From positions 34,941 to 98,940 of the forward strand of contig CAJXNH010000012.1 of the NCBI GenBank assembly GCA_913057245.1: 64,000 nt of DNA, read 5' to 3'. Both the position numbers and the translations under genes were made by a program. How positions within the stretch are numbered: the stretch's first letter is position 1; every line of letters starts with the position of its first letter. Source of the DNA: an uncultured Phaeodactylibacter sp. (GTDB lineage Bacteria; Bacteroidota; Bacteroidia; Chitinophagales; Saprospiraceae). The notes under the pieces are model-generated. The model did not search any database and was not told the DNA's origin. It worked only from the letters and a program-made list of their open reading frames with translations. Shown piece by piece: positions 36,162 to 44,643 of the stretch.

Positions 36162-36467
36162 ATGCCTGAATTCGAATGGGATGACCAAAAGAACGAATCA
36201 AATAGAAAGAAGCACTTCATTAGTTTTGAAAAGGCGAAAGAGGTCTTTGAAGATGAAAATGCGATTGAATTTCAGGGGAACACAACATCAGAACTACGGA
36301 TTTTGCGAGTTGGAAAGACTTTAAGCAGAATATTGATTGCTGTTGTTTATACAATAAGATCGACTGCGGTCAGGATAATTTCAGCGAGAAGTGCAAGCAA
36401 AAAAGAAACAAAATCCTATCTTAAGCATAGTTTGACTAAACAGTCACAGGATGAAGATGAAAGTTGA
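36162..36467 (+). CDS. brnT: BrnT-family toxin
   Basis: 101 residues opening FEWDDQKNESNRKKHFISFEKAKEVFEDE, the BrnT signature, with RILRVGKTLSRILIAVVYT and VRIISARSASKKE at the end. BrnT is a type II toxin with a RelE-like fold that blocks translation. Its 3' end overlaps the next gene by 17 bp, the usual toxin-antitoxin layout. Confidence 0.88.
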   Translation: MPEFEWDDQKNESNRKKHFISFEKAKEVFEDENAIEFQGNTTSELRILRVGKTLSRILIAVVYTIRSTAVRIISARSASKKETKSYLKHSLTKQSQDEDES

Positions 36468-36864
36468 AGAGGCAATTGAACTTGCCAAGAGCGACAAGAG
36501 CTTAGAAGGAATCACGATTGAGGACTTGAAAGATGCTCAAGTCAAAGCGGTTGATGCTTTGATCTTGGCCGAAAAAGGGATTGTGATACCCGAGCAAAAT
36601 ATTTACTATGATGATGCAGATATTGCATATGATCCAGATTTCGATGATGTTGAATGGAGCGACCGACCTATTCAGTTGACATGGGAAGAGAAAAGGGCGT
36701 TAGCCAAACAATTCGCTGAGCATGAAGACGAAATATCAGTCAAAATAAAGATTACGGATAAGGAAATCCGTAAGTGGGTACACGATAATTATGATAAAAT
36801 GGGCGTCATCTTAGAGCATTTTGTGATCGATATCTATAAAGCAAATAAGATGATGAAAGAGTGA
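36451..36864 (+). CDS. Unrecognised partner of BrnT, candidate antitoxin
   Basis: 137 residues, acidic in the middle (IYYDDADIAYDPDFDDVEWSD), overlapping the BrnT gene. BrnT's known partner BrnA is a ribbon-helix-helix protein; I see no clear RHH or helix-turn-helix pattern here. The C-terminal WVHDNYDKMGVILEHFVIDIYKANKM is helical. By position it should neutralise BrnT, but family and mechanism are unknown. A second ATG two codons in (36457) is an alternative start. Confidence 0.7.
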   Translation: MKMKVEEAIELAKSDKSLEGITIEDLKDAQVKAVDALILAEKGIVIPEQNIYYDDADIAYDPDFDDVEWSDRPIQLTWEEKRALAKQFAEHEDEISVKIKITDKEIRKWVHDNYDKMGVILEHFVIDIYKANKMMKE

Positions 36865-36967
36865 ATGCCGGATTCAAGCAATCTATGCAAAAGCCAGACC
36901 TTACTAAAATAGCCTTTTGGTACCTGCGTCAGTATTTGGGGAGTGAATGGTATATCTGGCTTCAGCA

Positions 36968-38632
36968 CTACCCCCCAGCCACCACCGCCCGCACCCAATC
37001 CCCCAACACCACGTCCCGCCGCCCGGCCGCATCCTCCAATGCCGTGCACAAACCCAGCAATTCCTCCACCGCTTGCACGATGGCGTGCTGCTCGGAGAGG
37101 GACGGGAGGGGAAAAAGCTTATTTAAAATGTCGTTTCTAGAAATTCCAGGTATTGCAATTCCCACTTTTTGATCTTGTATATTTTGATAGTCACTTTTTA
37201 AAAATAGGTATACATAGGAAACAGGCATCCAAAGGTTTCGTATAGCCATTAGCTGTCTTCCTATAGCGACTTCATCTTCATGCAAAATATTGATCTTTCC
37301 TACACCTGAACCTTTTACGGTAATCAGAATATCTTCATTCTTGGCGACTACTTTCGGCTTTTCCGTCCACTTAGAGAAAACGGGGTTTAAGTCGCCGAAG
37401 TCAGATGGCCCCGTCAAATAAGGAATCCCGTCTTTAGAATCGTTATAGTCGACGGCTACTATATGATGTCCAGAAATTAGTTCAACTACCTCCCCCAACC
37501 GGCACCAAACCCACCCCTCCGGCACCCCAAACGGCACCTCGGCCGCATCCACCTGCGGCAGCGGCTTCTCCTTTTTGATTTTCTTCGCCTTCACCAGGGC
37601 TGCCTTTTCCGCCTGTATGCGGGACAGCAGCTCGGTGGCGGGCTCCACATCGGGCTGCGCTTTGCGCCATTGAGCGGTGAGCTTGCCCTGTACGGCCAGC
37701 TGCAGGATGGCGGCGCGCAGGGATTGTACATTGCCCGTCTCATCGAAGAAGGTGCGGAAGTGCGGAGACAGGGCCTCCCAGGCCGGGCCCACCGCCGGGG
37801 CGGTGGTGAGGCGGCGCAGGGCGGCGGTGGCGTAGTCGACCTTGAGCTGTAGTCGGGTCTCGGTGCGCTGCTGTAGTTGGTCGAGCTCCTGTAGCAGGGC
37901 GTCTACGGTTTGGACGATGGCTTGTTGTTCGGGTAGGGGTGGGAGGGGGATTGTTAATGATTCCCATTTCCTCTTGTTTATAATTGGCGTTGCAGAGCCT
38001 CCTGACTTTTCAACAACTGCATTTTGAAAGTATGAAGCTTGGCACGCAATTTTTATATAGGACGAATTATTTATGACGGGCGTTAGAGTATTAATTTGCT
38101 GATTGCAACTGACATCTCTATCTGTGATATTACACTTTCCTATACTACCCCCAATGCAAACCATTAATAAAGAGCCATTAGTTATCAACCTACCTTTGCT
38201 AAGGCCCTTTTCAGATAGCCCTTCCTTAGGATAGCGCATTTTTTCATTGGAGATATGTGCAGGACTGATGAAAGGTATATAATCTCCAAAGTAGCTTGAT
38301 TCTTTTTTGGGAGGAGTACTCCCTGTTTGTGTAAATCCAGTTTCTTCGAGATGACACCAAACCCACCCCTCCGGCAATTCAAACGGCATCTCCTCCGCAC
38401 GCACCGGCGGCAGGGACTTACTCTTTTTAATCTGCTTCGCCTTCACCAGCGCCGCCTTTTCCGCCTCAATGCGGGCTAGCAGTTCGGAAGCCGGTTCCAC
38501 ATCCGGATTTGCCTTCCGCCACTCGGCGGTCAGTTTGCCCTCCACAGCTAATTGCAGGATGAGGCTGCGCAGCTCGGGCAGGTTCTCGGGGCGCAGGCTG
38601 AGCTGCGGGAAGTATTGGAGCAGGTAGGTCAT
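36968..38632 (-). CDS. hsdS: Type I restriction-modification specificity subunit
   Basis: 554 residues with the two-fold layout of HsdS. There are two conserved helical regions (LQLAVEGKLTAEWRKANPDVEPASELL and LQLAVQGKLTAQWRKAQPDVEPATELL), each followed by a target-recognition domain starting LPEGWVWCHLEE and VPEGWVWCRLGE; each ends with an EQ(Q/H)AIVQ(T/A)V helix. Each recognition domain reads one half of the bipartite DNA site. ATG overlaps the hsdM stop (ATGA). This is the only subunit of the operon without a visible lesion. Confidence 0.93.
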   Translation of the reverse strand: MTYLLQYFPQLSLRPENLPELRSLILQLAVEGKLTAEWRKANPDVEPASELLARIEAEKAALVKAKQIKKSKSLPPVRAEEMPFELPEGWVWCHLEETGFTQTGSTPPKKESSYFGDYIPFISPAHISNEKMRYPKEGLSEKGLSKGRLITNGSLLMVCIGGSIGKCNITDRDVSCNQQINTLTPVINNSSYIKIACQASYFQNAVVEKSGGSATPIINKRKWESLTIPLPPLPEQQAIVQTVDALLQELDQLQQRTETRLQLKVDYATAALRRLTTAPAVGPAWEALSPHFRTFFDETGNVQSLRAAILQLAVQGKLTAQWRKAQPDVEPATELLSRIQAEKAALVKAKKIKKEKPLPQVDAAEVPFGVPEGWVWCRLGEVVELISGHHIVAVDYNDSKDGIPYLTGPSDFGDLNPVFSKWTEKPKVVAKNEDILITVKGSGVGKINILHEDEVAIGRQLMAIRNLWMPVSYVYLFLKSDYQNIQDQKVGIAIPGISRNDILNKLFPLPSLSEQHAIVQAVEELLGLCTALEDAAGRRDVVLGDWVRAVVAGG

Positions 38633-40063
38633 GCTTGCAGGGCGTTTTGGAGTACGGCTACGATTTTGTCTTGCAGTTGGCGGATGTCTTGTTCGGCTTG
38701 CTGGTATTCGGCCAGTAGTTCTTCGGGCGTGCCCAGGTCATCGGCTTCCTCGTGTGGGTTCTTGATGTCGAGGTTGTAGTTTCGGTCGATGATGTCCTGC
38801 AAGGGGACGCGCCAGGAGTGCTTGTTTTCCTCCCGCTGGCCCCACCAGGCTTTTTCCGCGTCAAATTCCTTGATGTGGATGGGGCGGGTTTTGTTGTAGC
38901 TCTTCACCCCATCCGGGTAGGGGTGCTCGTAGTACCATATCTCTTTGGTCGGGCTGCCTTTCTCAAAGAAGAGCAGGTTGGTTTTGATGCTCGTGTAGGG
39001 GTTGAAGACACCAATTCGGCAGGCGCACGATGGTGTGGAGGTTGCAGCGGGCCAGCAGTTCTTCCTTGAGGCGGGTCTTGACGCCTTCCCCAAATAGGGT
39101 GCCATCGGGCAGGACCACGGCCGCTCGTCCGCCATCCTTCAGCAGGCGGATGATGAGGGCGAGGAAGAGGTCGGCGGTCTCTTTGGTGCGGGATTTCTGC
39201 GGGAAGTTGGTCTCCGTACCGTCTTCCTCTACCCCGCCAAAGGGTGGATTGGTGAGTATGATGTCGACTTTGTCGTTCGCGCCCCAGTCGCTGTAGGGCT
39301 TGGCCAGGTAGTTACCGCGCTTGACGCCGGGCACTTCAAAGCCATGCAGCATAAGGTTGGTGGTGCAGAGCAGGTGGTGCAGGGGCTTTTTCTCTACCCC
39401 GCGTACGGTTTGTTGCAGGGTTTTGCGTTGGCTGGGCTTGTTGATCTGCTTGTCGAGGTGGTCGATGGTGCAGGTGAGGAAGCCGCCGGTGCCGCAGGCG
39501 GGGTCGAGCACGGTTTCGCCCAGTTGGGGGTTGAGGATGTCGACCATGAATTGGGTGACGGCCCGGGGCGTGTAGTATTCCCCGGAGGAGCCGGCCGATT
39601 GCAGTTCTTTCAGTATGGTCTCGTACAGGTCATTGAAGAGGTGGCGGTCTTTGCTGCTGTTGAAGTCGATCTTGTCGATTTCGTTGATCACCTGCCGGAA
39701 GAGGGTGCCGTTCTTCATGTAGTTGTAGGTGTCCTCGAAGACAGCGCGGACGATTTTGGCTTGCGGGCCGAGGTTACGGTCGAGTTCCTTCAGGGTGGGG
39801 AAGAGCTCGTTGTTGATGAAGTCCATGAGGGCATCGCCGGTGAGGCCTTCGTCGTCTTCGGCCCAGTTTTGCCAGCGCAGGGGCTCGGGGACGGGGCTTT
39901 GGTAGCCGGGGTTGAGGAGTTCCCACTCGGCTTCCTGGTCGGCGAAGATTTTGAGGAAGAGCATCCATACCATTTGGGAGATGCGTTGTGCGTCGCCGTC
40001 TACGCCGGTGTCTTTGCGCATGATGTCGCGCACGCTTTTGATGATGGAGGTGATACTGCTCAT
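38629..40063 (-). pseudogene. hsdM: Type I DNA methyltransferase subunit with a one-base frameshift
   Basis: Restored length ~478 residues, normal for HsdM. Motif I DPACGTGGFL and motif IV NPPFGG are intact, with the N-terminal HsdM helical domain before them (RISQMVWMLFLKIFADQEAEWE). After IVRLPN the frame turns to WCLQPLHEHQ and stops; the other frame continues GVFNPYTSIKTNLLFFEKG to the proper end at 38629. One extra base in the ccaattcgg stretch (39013-39016) explains it. Mutation or sequencing error cannot be separated here. Confidence 0.88.
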
Positions 40064-40080
40064 TGTGCTAAAAAGTGTGC

Positions 40081-40194
40081 GACCTCGCTGAGGTCGGTTA
40101 TTCTAATGGGTGTTTTTTTGACTGATGTGTGACCTCTATGAGGTCGGGTTTAAGCTTGGTCTTGGGGTTACAAAGGTATGACTTCTCCGAAGTC
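40081..40194. promoter_or_regulatory. Three regularly spaced palindromes upstream of hsdM
   Basis: gacctcgctgaggtc (40081-40095), gacctctatgaggtc (40131-40145) and gacttctccgaagtc (40180-40194): 6-bp arms around 3 nt, at 50- and 49-bp intervals, in the hsdR-hsdM gap. They could be operators for a regulator or short dispersed palindromic repeats. Confidence 0.55.
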
Positions 40195-40242
40195 AGGGGC
40201 GAAGGGGCTAAAGCATAGGCCTTTTAACCAGAGGCATTTCGG

Positions 40243-42603
40243 TCACGCGCTTTTGTAAAGTTCGGCTTCGAGTTCCCGTACGGCGGCGTCAAAGGCTTTT
40301 GCGGAGCCGAAGGCGCGGACGAGTTCTATGGGGGAGCCCATTTCATTGAGCGGCTGTACTTGCAGCACTTCGCGTTTTTCGAGCGGGAAGATACCTTCTG
40401 CTTCGTATTTTTCCAAGAGCTTGTCAAGTACGTCTTTGGCCAGCCCGCTGTATTTCGCGAAGTAGTTGCGTTTGCGGACGCTATTGGCCCGCTCTTTCCG
40501 CGTCAGCGGCGGCTGATCGAAGGCGATGTGGCAGATGAGGTCAAATTCGTCCAGGTCTTGCCCGATTTCCTCCCGCAGGGCTTCGATGAGGACGCCCTGC
40601 TCGGCCAGTTCTTTGACCAGGGCTTCCTTTTGGGGGCTGCTGTGCCATTTTTGCACGAAGGTGTCCAAAGAAGTAAACTCCCGGCGGACGTTTTTCTTGG
40701 TATAGTCCCGCAGGGACTCGGTGATGAGCTTGCCGTCTGCGCCGTAGTACTGCACCCGCTCGTGCGCCAGGGTGACCTCCACGTTGTTGATGTGGAATTT
40801 GCGGCGCTTTTCCGGCTGGTCTTTGATGCTGATGTCGGGCCGGCATTGCGCCTTCCGGGCAGCTTCGGCGGCTGCTTCTACTATATCCTCTACCACATCC
40901 GGTGGCACTACGTCCTCCTCCGGTCCTGGCTCGTAGATCTGCACGGGCTCCCCGTCGAAGTCGGGGTCGGCAAAGAGATTGGTGGCTTTGCGGAAGTCCA
41001 TAATAGTGAAGTAAACCTTGCCTTCGGCTTCCCGTATGCGCGTACCCCGCCCGATAATCTGCTTGAATTCGGTCATAGAGCCGATGTTGGCTTCCAGCAC
41101 GATGAGCTTGACCATTTTGGTATCCACGCCGGTGGTGAGCATCTTAGAAGTGGTGGCAATGACCGGGAAGCGCTCCTCCACATCCATGAAATTGTCGAGT
41201 TCGCGCTTGCCAATTTCATCGTCTCCGGTGATTTTTACCACGTAATTCGGGTGCTTGGCCACGAGGTCGGCATTCTCATTGATGAGCGCCTGCCGCATGC
41301 GGTTGGCATGGTCGATATCTACGCAGAAAACGATGGTTTTTGCGTACCGGTCTACCTGTTTGAGGTAATCCGAAATGCGCTTGGCCACCACCTGTGTCCG
41401 CCCGTCGATGACGAGGTTGCGGTCGTAGTCCTTTAGGTTGTAAATGCGGTCTTCCACCTCGTAGCCGTACTTGTCGGTTAGCCCTTTGGTCGGTCGCCAG
41501 CTGTCATCCACGGAAGTCGACACTCGCACCACCTTGTAGGGGGCTAGGAAACCATCATCAATGCCCTGTTTTAGCGAATAAGTGTACACCGGCTCACCGA
41601 AGTAGGAGATATTGGAAATATCGCGCGTCTCCTTGGGCGTAGCCGTCAGCCCAATCTGCGTAGCTTGGTCAAAGTAATCCAGCACCTGCCGCCAGGCCGA
41701 GGCCTCCGCCGCGCTGCCCCGGTGGCACTCGTCGATGATGACGAGGTCGAAGAAATCGCGGCTGAATTCCTTATACGCATTCATGGACTCCTCCTTGCCC
41801 GTCAGCCCCTGATACAGCGCAAAGTAAATCTGATAGGACTTGTCGATGCGCCGGTTCTTGATAATGTGCATAATGTCATTGCCGAAAGGCGCGAAATCCC
41901 CGTTTTTGGTCTGCGTCAGCAGCGCATTCCGGTCCGCCAAAAAGAGGATCCGCTTTTTCACGCCCGACTTCCACAGCCGCCAGATGATGTTGAAAGCCGT
42001 GTAGGTCTTACCCGTCCCGGTCGCCATAACCAGCAAAATCCGGTCCTGCCCCTTCGCTACCGCCTCCAGCGTCCGGTTGATGGCAATCTGCTGATAGTAG
42101 CGCGGGCTTTTGCCACTCTCATCCTGAAAATAGTCCTGCGCCACAATCTCCTACGCTTTGGGCTCCTCCAGCCCCTTATGCGCAAGGTACTTCTTCCACA
42201 GCCGCCGCGGCGAAGGGAAAGCTTCCAGGGGAATTTCCTGCTCCCGTGCCCCATCCGTCACCGTCTTATCGTGAAACACAAACGCATCTCCGTTGGAAGC
42301 AAACACAAAGGGGATATCCAGAATCTTCGCATACTCCAGCGCCTGTTGCATGCCCGCGCCCACCGATTTGTTGTTGTCTTTTGCCTCGATAATCGCCAGC
42401 GGCAGGTTAGGCTTGTAGTAGAGGATGTAGTCGGCCCGCTTCCGCCGCCCCCGCGTATGCATACGCCCCTGTACGATGATGCGCCCGTCGGTGAAAGTCA
42501 CTTCTTCACGTACCTGACGGCGCAAGTCCCACCCGGCCTGCTGCACGGCGGGGGTGATGTACTGGGTGCAAATGTCGCGTTCGGAGAGGTGTTTTTTGTT
42601 CAT
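40243..42603 (-). pseudogene. hsdR: Type I restriction subunit (translocase/nuclease) interrupted by an in-frame TAG
   Basis: Two open parts share one frame: 42603-42151 (N-terminal nuclease domain, RRKRADYILYYKPNLPLAIIEAKDNN with the D...ExK core) and 42144-40243 (helicase, MATGTGKTYTA Walker A, DECHRGSA box, later IGRGTRIREAEGK). A single TAG at 42153-42151 separates ...GLEEPKA from EIVAQDYFQD..., so it is a nonsense change, not a shift. Without it the protein would be ~787 residues. A GTG at 42144 might restart the helicase half, but without the nuclease. Confidence 0.9.
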
Positions 42604-42731
42604 GTGGCGTCGCTTGTGTGGGGGCTAAACATTGTGGGGTAATGATACGGAATTTTGGGGAGATGGGGGTGCTTCCTTAAAACTTAACCCCCAATTAACC
42701 CCAAACCCCGTATTTTAGCCTCAAAAACAAC

Positions 42732-44570
42732 ATGTACCGCCAATTTTGCCTCCTGACCTTCGCTTTGCTGATAACGGTAGCCGCCTACAGCCAAAACTGC
42801 ACCTCCGACACCCTGCGCATTGATACCACCGCCGGGCCCCACCCCTTCACCAGCCTGCAGCTGAATAATGACAACTGCCAGTTCCAGTTTGCCATCGTCA
42901 CCGACCGGACCGGGGGGCACCGCCCGGGCGTATTCATGGACGGGGTACGTAAGCTGAATCTGCTGCAGCCGGAGTTTGTGATGTCGGTCGGGGACCTGAT
43001 CGAGGGGTATACGAAGGATACGGTGGAACTGCAGCGGCAGTGGGAAGAGTTTACCGGCTTTACGGCCCAGCTGCAGATGCCCTTTTTCTATGTGCCGGGC
43101 AATCATGACATCACGAACGAAGTCATGGAGCGGGTGTACCTGGAGCGCTTTGGGCAGACCTACTACCACTTTATCTATAAGGATGTGCTGTTCCTCTGCC
43201 TCAACTCCGAAGACCAGTACCGGGGCTCCAACCGGGGGACGATCTCCGATGAGCAATACGAATACATTGAGCAGGTACTGGCCGAAAATGAGGAGGTGCG
43301 CTGGACCTTCCTCTTTATGCACCAACCGCTTTGGATCCTCAAAGATACCGAGCGCTGGGTGGATGTGGAGAAGCTGCTGGCCAACCGTAAGCATACCGTT
43401 TTTGTGGGGCACCATCACCACTATGTGAAGTACGAGCGTAATAACGGGCGCTATTTTATGCTGGCGACCACCGGAGGCGGGAGTGCCCTGCGTGGCCCGC
43501 AGCTGGGTGAGTTTGACCATGTGGTGTGGGTGACGATGACGGATGAAGGCCCGGTGCTGGCGAACCTGCTCCTCGATGGGATTTGGGATGAAGATGTGGT
43601 GACTTCCGAGTCCAGCGATTTTGTGAAAACCATCACCGCCAAGCGCCCCATCCGCGTGGAGCCCCTGCTGATGGACGGCGCTGGTTTTGAAGAGGCACAA
43701 ATGGTGGTCAAAGTCTTCAATGATCAAAACGTGCCGATGCAAGTGAAGTGGGGGCAGCAGTTCAGCTGGGGACTGACCGGTGTGCTGAGCGCGCCTGGAA
43801 TGACGGTAGCGCCTAACTCGGTGGACACCCTGCTAATCGACCTAAAAGCACGCAAAGGCAAAACCGAACTATCGAACCTTGAAGCCCTGCCCCTGAAAGC
43901 GGAGGTGAGCTTTGACACCGAAGACTTCCCGGACCTGTCCATCCCTTTCTCCTTCAATCTCCGCCCGGCACAGAAGTATCAGCTGGAGCAGGCACCAAAG
44001 CGTGTCAAAGTGGACGGAAAGCTGAAGGAATGGGCGAACCTGCCTTATACGCTGCAGGATCTGCCCGGCGAAAGCCTGAACGCCCGCTTCAACCTCGGCT
44101 ATGACGACGACTACCTCTACATCGCTGCCCGGGTGGAGGACGATCAGATCATGGTCGATACCGCTGAGGTCTCCTGGCAGCAGGACTTCATCGGGTTTGT
44201 GATGAATGCCGAGCCTACTGCGGTTAGTGCCAGCCGGACCGGGCAGGGGTGGTACGAAAATTCCATCTTATTCACAGTGGCACCGGAAACGAAGGAACTG
44301 CCCGCCTCCATTTTCTATGAGGATAAGTTGCCGGAAGGCACCGAATACCGCTGCAAAGTGGAGGCTGAAGGTGTTTATGTTTTGGAGGCTGCCATCCCCA
44401 TATCCTACATCACAGAACGGCAAGGCGACCATTGGCGCTCCGTCCGCTTTAATATGGTGGTGCAGGACCGCGATGGCGGAAAATCCGAAAATGGCTGGCC
44501 GCGCTATCAGTTTATGCCCGACTGGCGGGGTGGGGAGAATTTTGTGGGCTCAGGGCTGTTTTTCCGCTAG
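42732..44570 (+). CDS. Secreted calcineurin-like metallophosphoesterase with C-terminal CBM9-like domain
   Basis: 612 residues with a signal peptide (ends TVAAYSQ). The phosphoesterase domain (~50-285) has VTDRTGG, SVGDLIEG, VPGNHDITN, FLFMHQPLW and VGHHHHYVKY, supplying the two-metal ligands. The C-terminal ~190 residues (VDGKLKEWANLPYTL ... DDDYLYIAARVEDDQ ... QFMPDWRGGENFVGSG) look like a family-9 carbohydrate-binding/DOMON-type domain. Likely periplasmic or surface phosphatase. A second, unrelated metallophosphatase follows after ~70 bp. Confidence 0.85.
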   Translation: MYRQFCLLTFALLITVAAYSQNCTSDTLRIDTTAGPHPFTSLQLNNDNCQFQFAIVTDRTGGHRPGVFMDGVRKLNLLQPEFVMSVGDLIEGYTKDTVELQRQWEEFTGFTAQLQMPFFYVPGNHDITNEVMERVYLERFGQTYYHFIYKDVLFLCLNSEDQYRGSNRGTISDEQYEYIEQVLAENEEVRWTFLFMHQPLWILKDTERWVDVEKLLANRKHTVFVGHHHHYVKYERNNGRYFMLATTGGGSALRGPQLGEFDHVVWVTMTDEGPVLANLLLDGIWDEDVVTSESSDFVKTITAKRPIRVEPLLMDGAGFEEAQMVVKVFNDQNVPMQVKWGQQFSWGLTGVLSAPGMTVAPNSVDTLLIDLKARKGKTELSNLEALPLKAEVSFDTEDFPDLSIPFSFNLRPAQKYQLEQAPKRVKVDGKLKEWANLPYTLQDLPGESLNARFNLGYDDDYLYIAARVEDDQIMVDTAEVSWQQDFIGFVMNAEPTAVSASRTGQGWYENSILFTVAPETKELPASIFYEDKLPEGTEYRCKVEAEGVYVLEAAIPISYITERQGDHWRSVRFNMVVQDRDGGKSENGWPRYQFMPDWRGGENFVGSGLFFR

Positions 44571-44617
44571 ACATTGATAATTGCATAACGAATTGAAATC
44601 AACCATTTAAAAACGAG

Positions 44618-44640
44618 TTGGATGCTAATCCAGCATCCAA
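44618..44640 (+). promoter_or_regulatory. Hairpin directly before the start codon
   Basis: A 9-bp perfect stem (ttggatgct with agcatccaa) around 5 nt ends three bases before the ATG at 44644. In the mRNA it would cover the ribosome-entry region; an ATG at 44656 could be the true start. Confidence 0.5.
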
Positions 44641-44643
44641 AAA

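Noticed and set aside
38963..39135. Programmed frameshift in hsdM
   Set aside because: No slippery heptamer or downstream structure was evident; a single extra base in a TT doublet fits mutation or sequencing error better.
40081..40194. Possible short CRISPR array from three evenly spaced palindromes
   Set aside because: Only three units, repeat core just 15 bp and divergent in the third, no cas genes nearby; the intervals look like ordinary intergenic sequence.
39344..41436. Long plus-strand frames antisense to hsdM and hsdR
   Set aside because: They mirror the clearly conserved hsd genes on the other strand and show no recognisable domain.
42684..43742. 352-codon minus-strand frame
   Set aside because: Antisense to the metallophosphoesterase with its intact metal-binding motifs; sequence is low-complexity His/Gly-rich and family-less.
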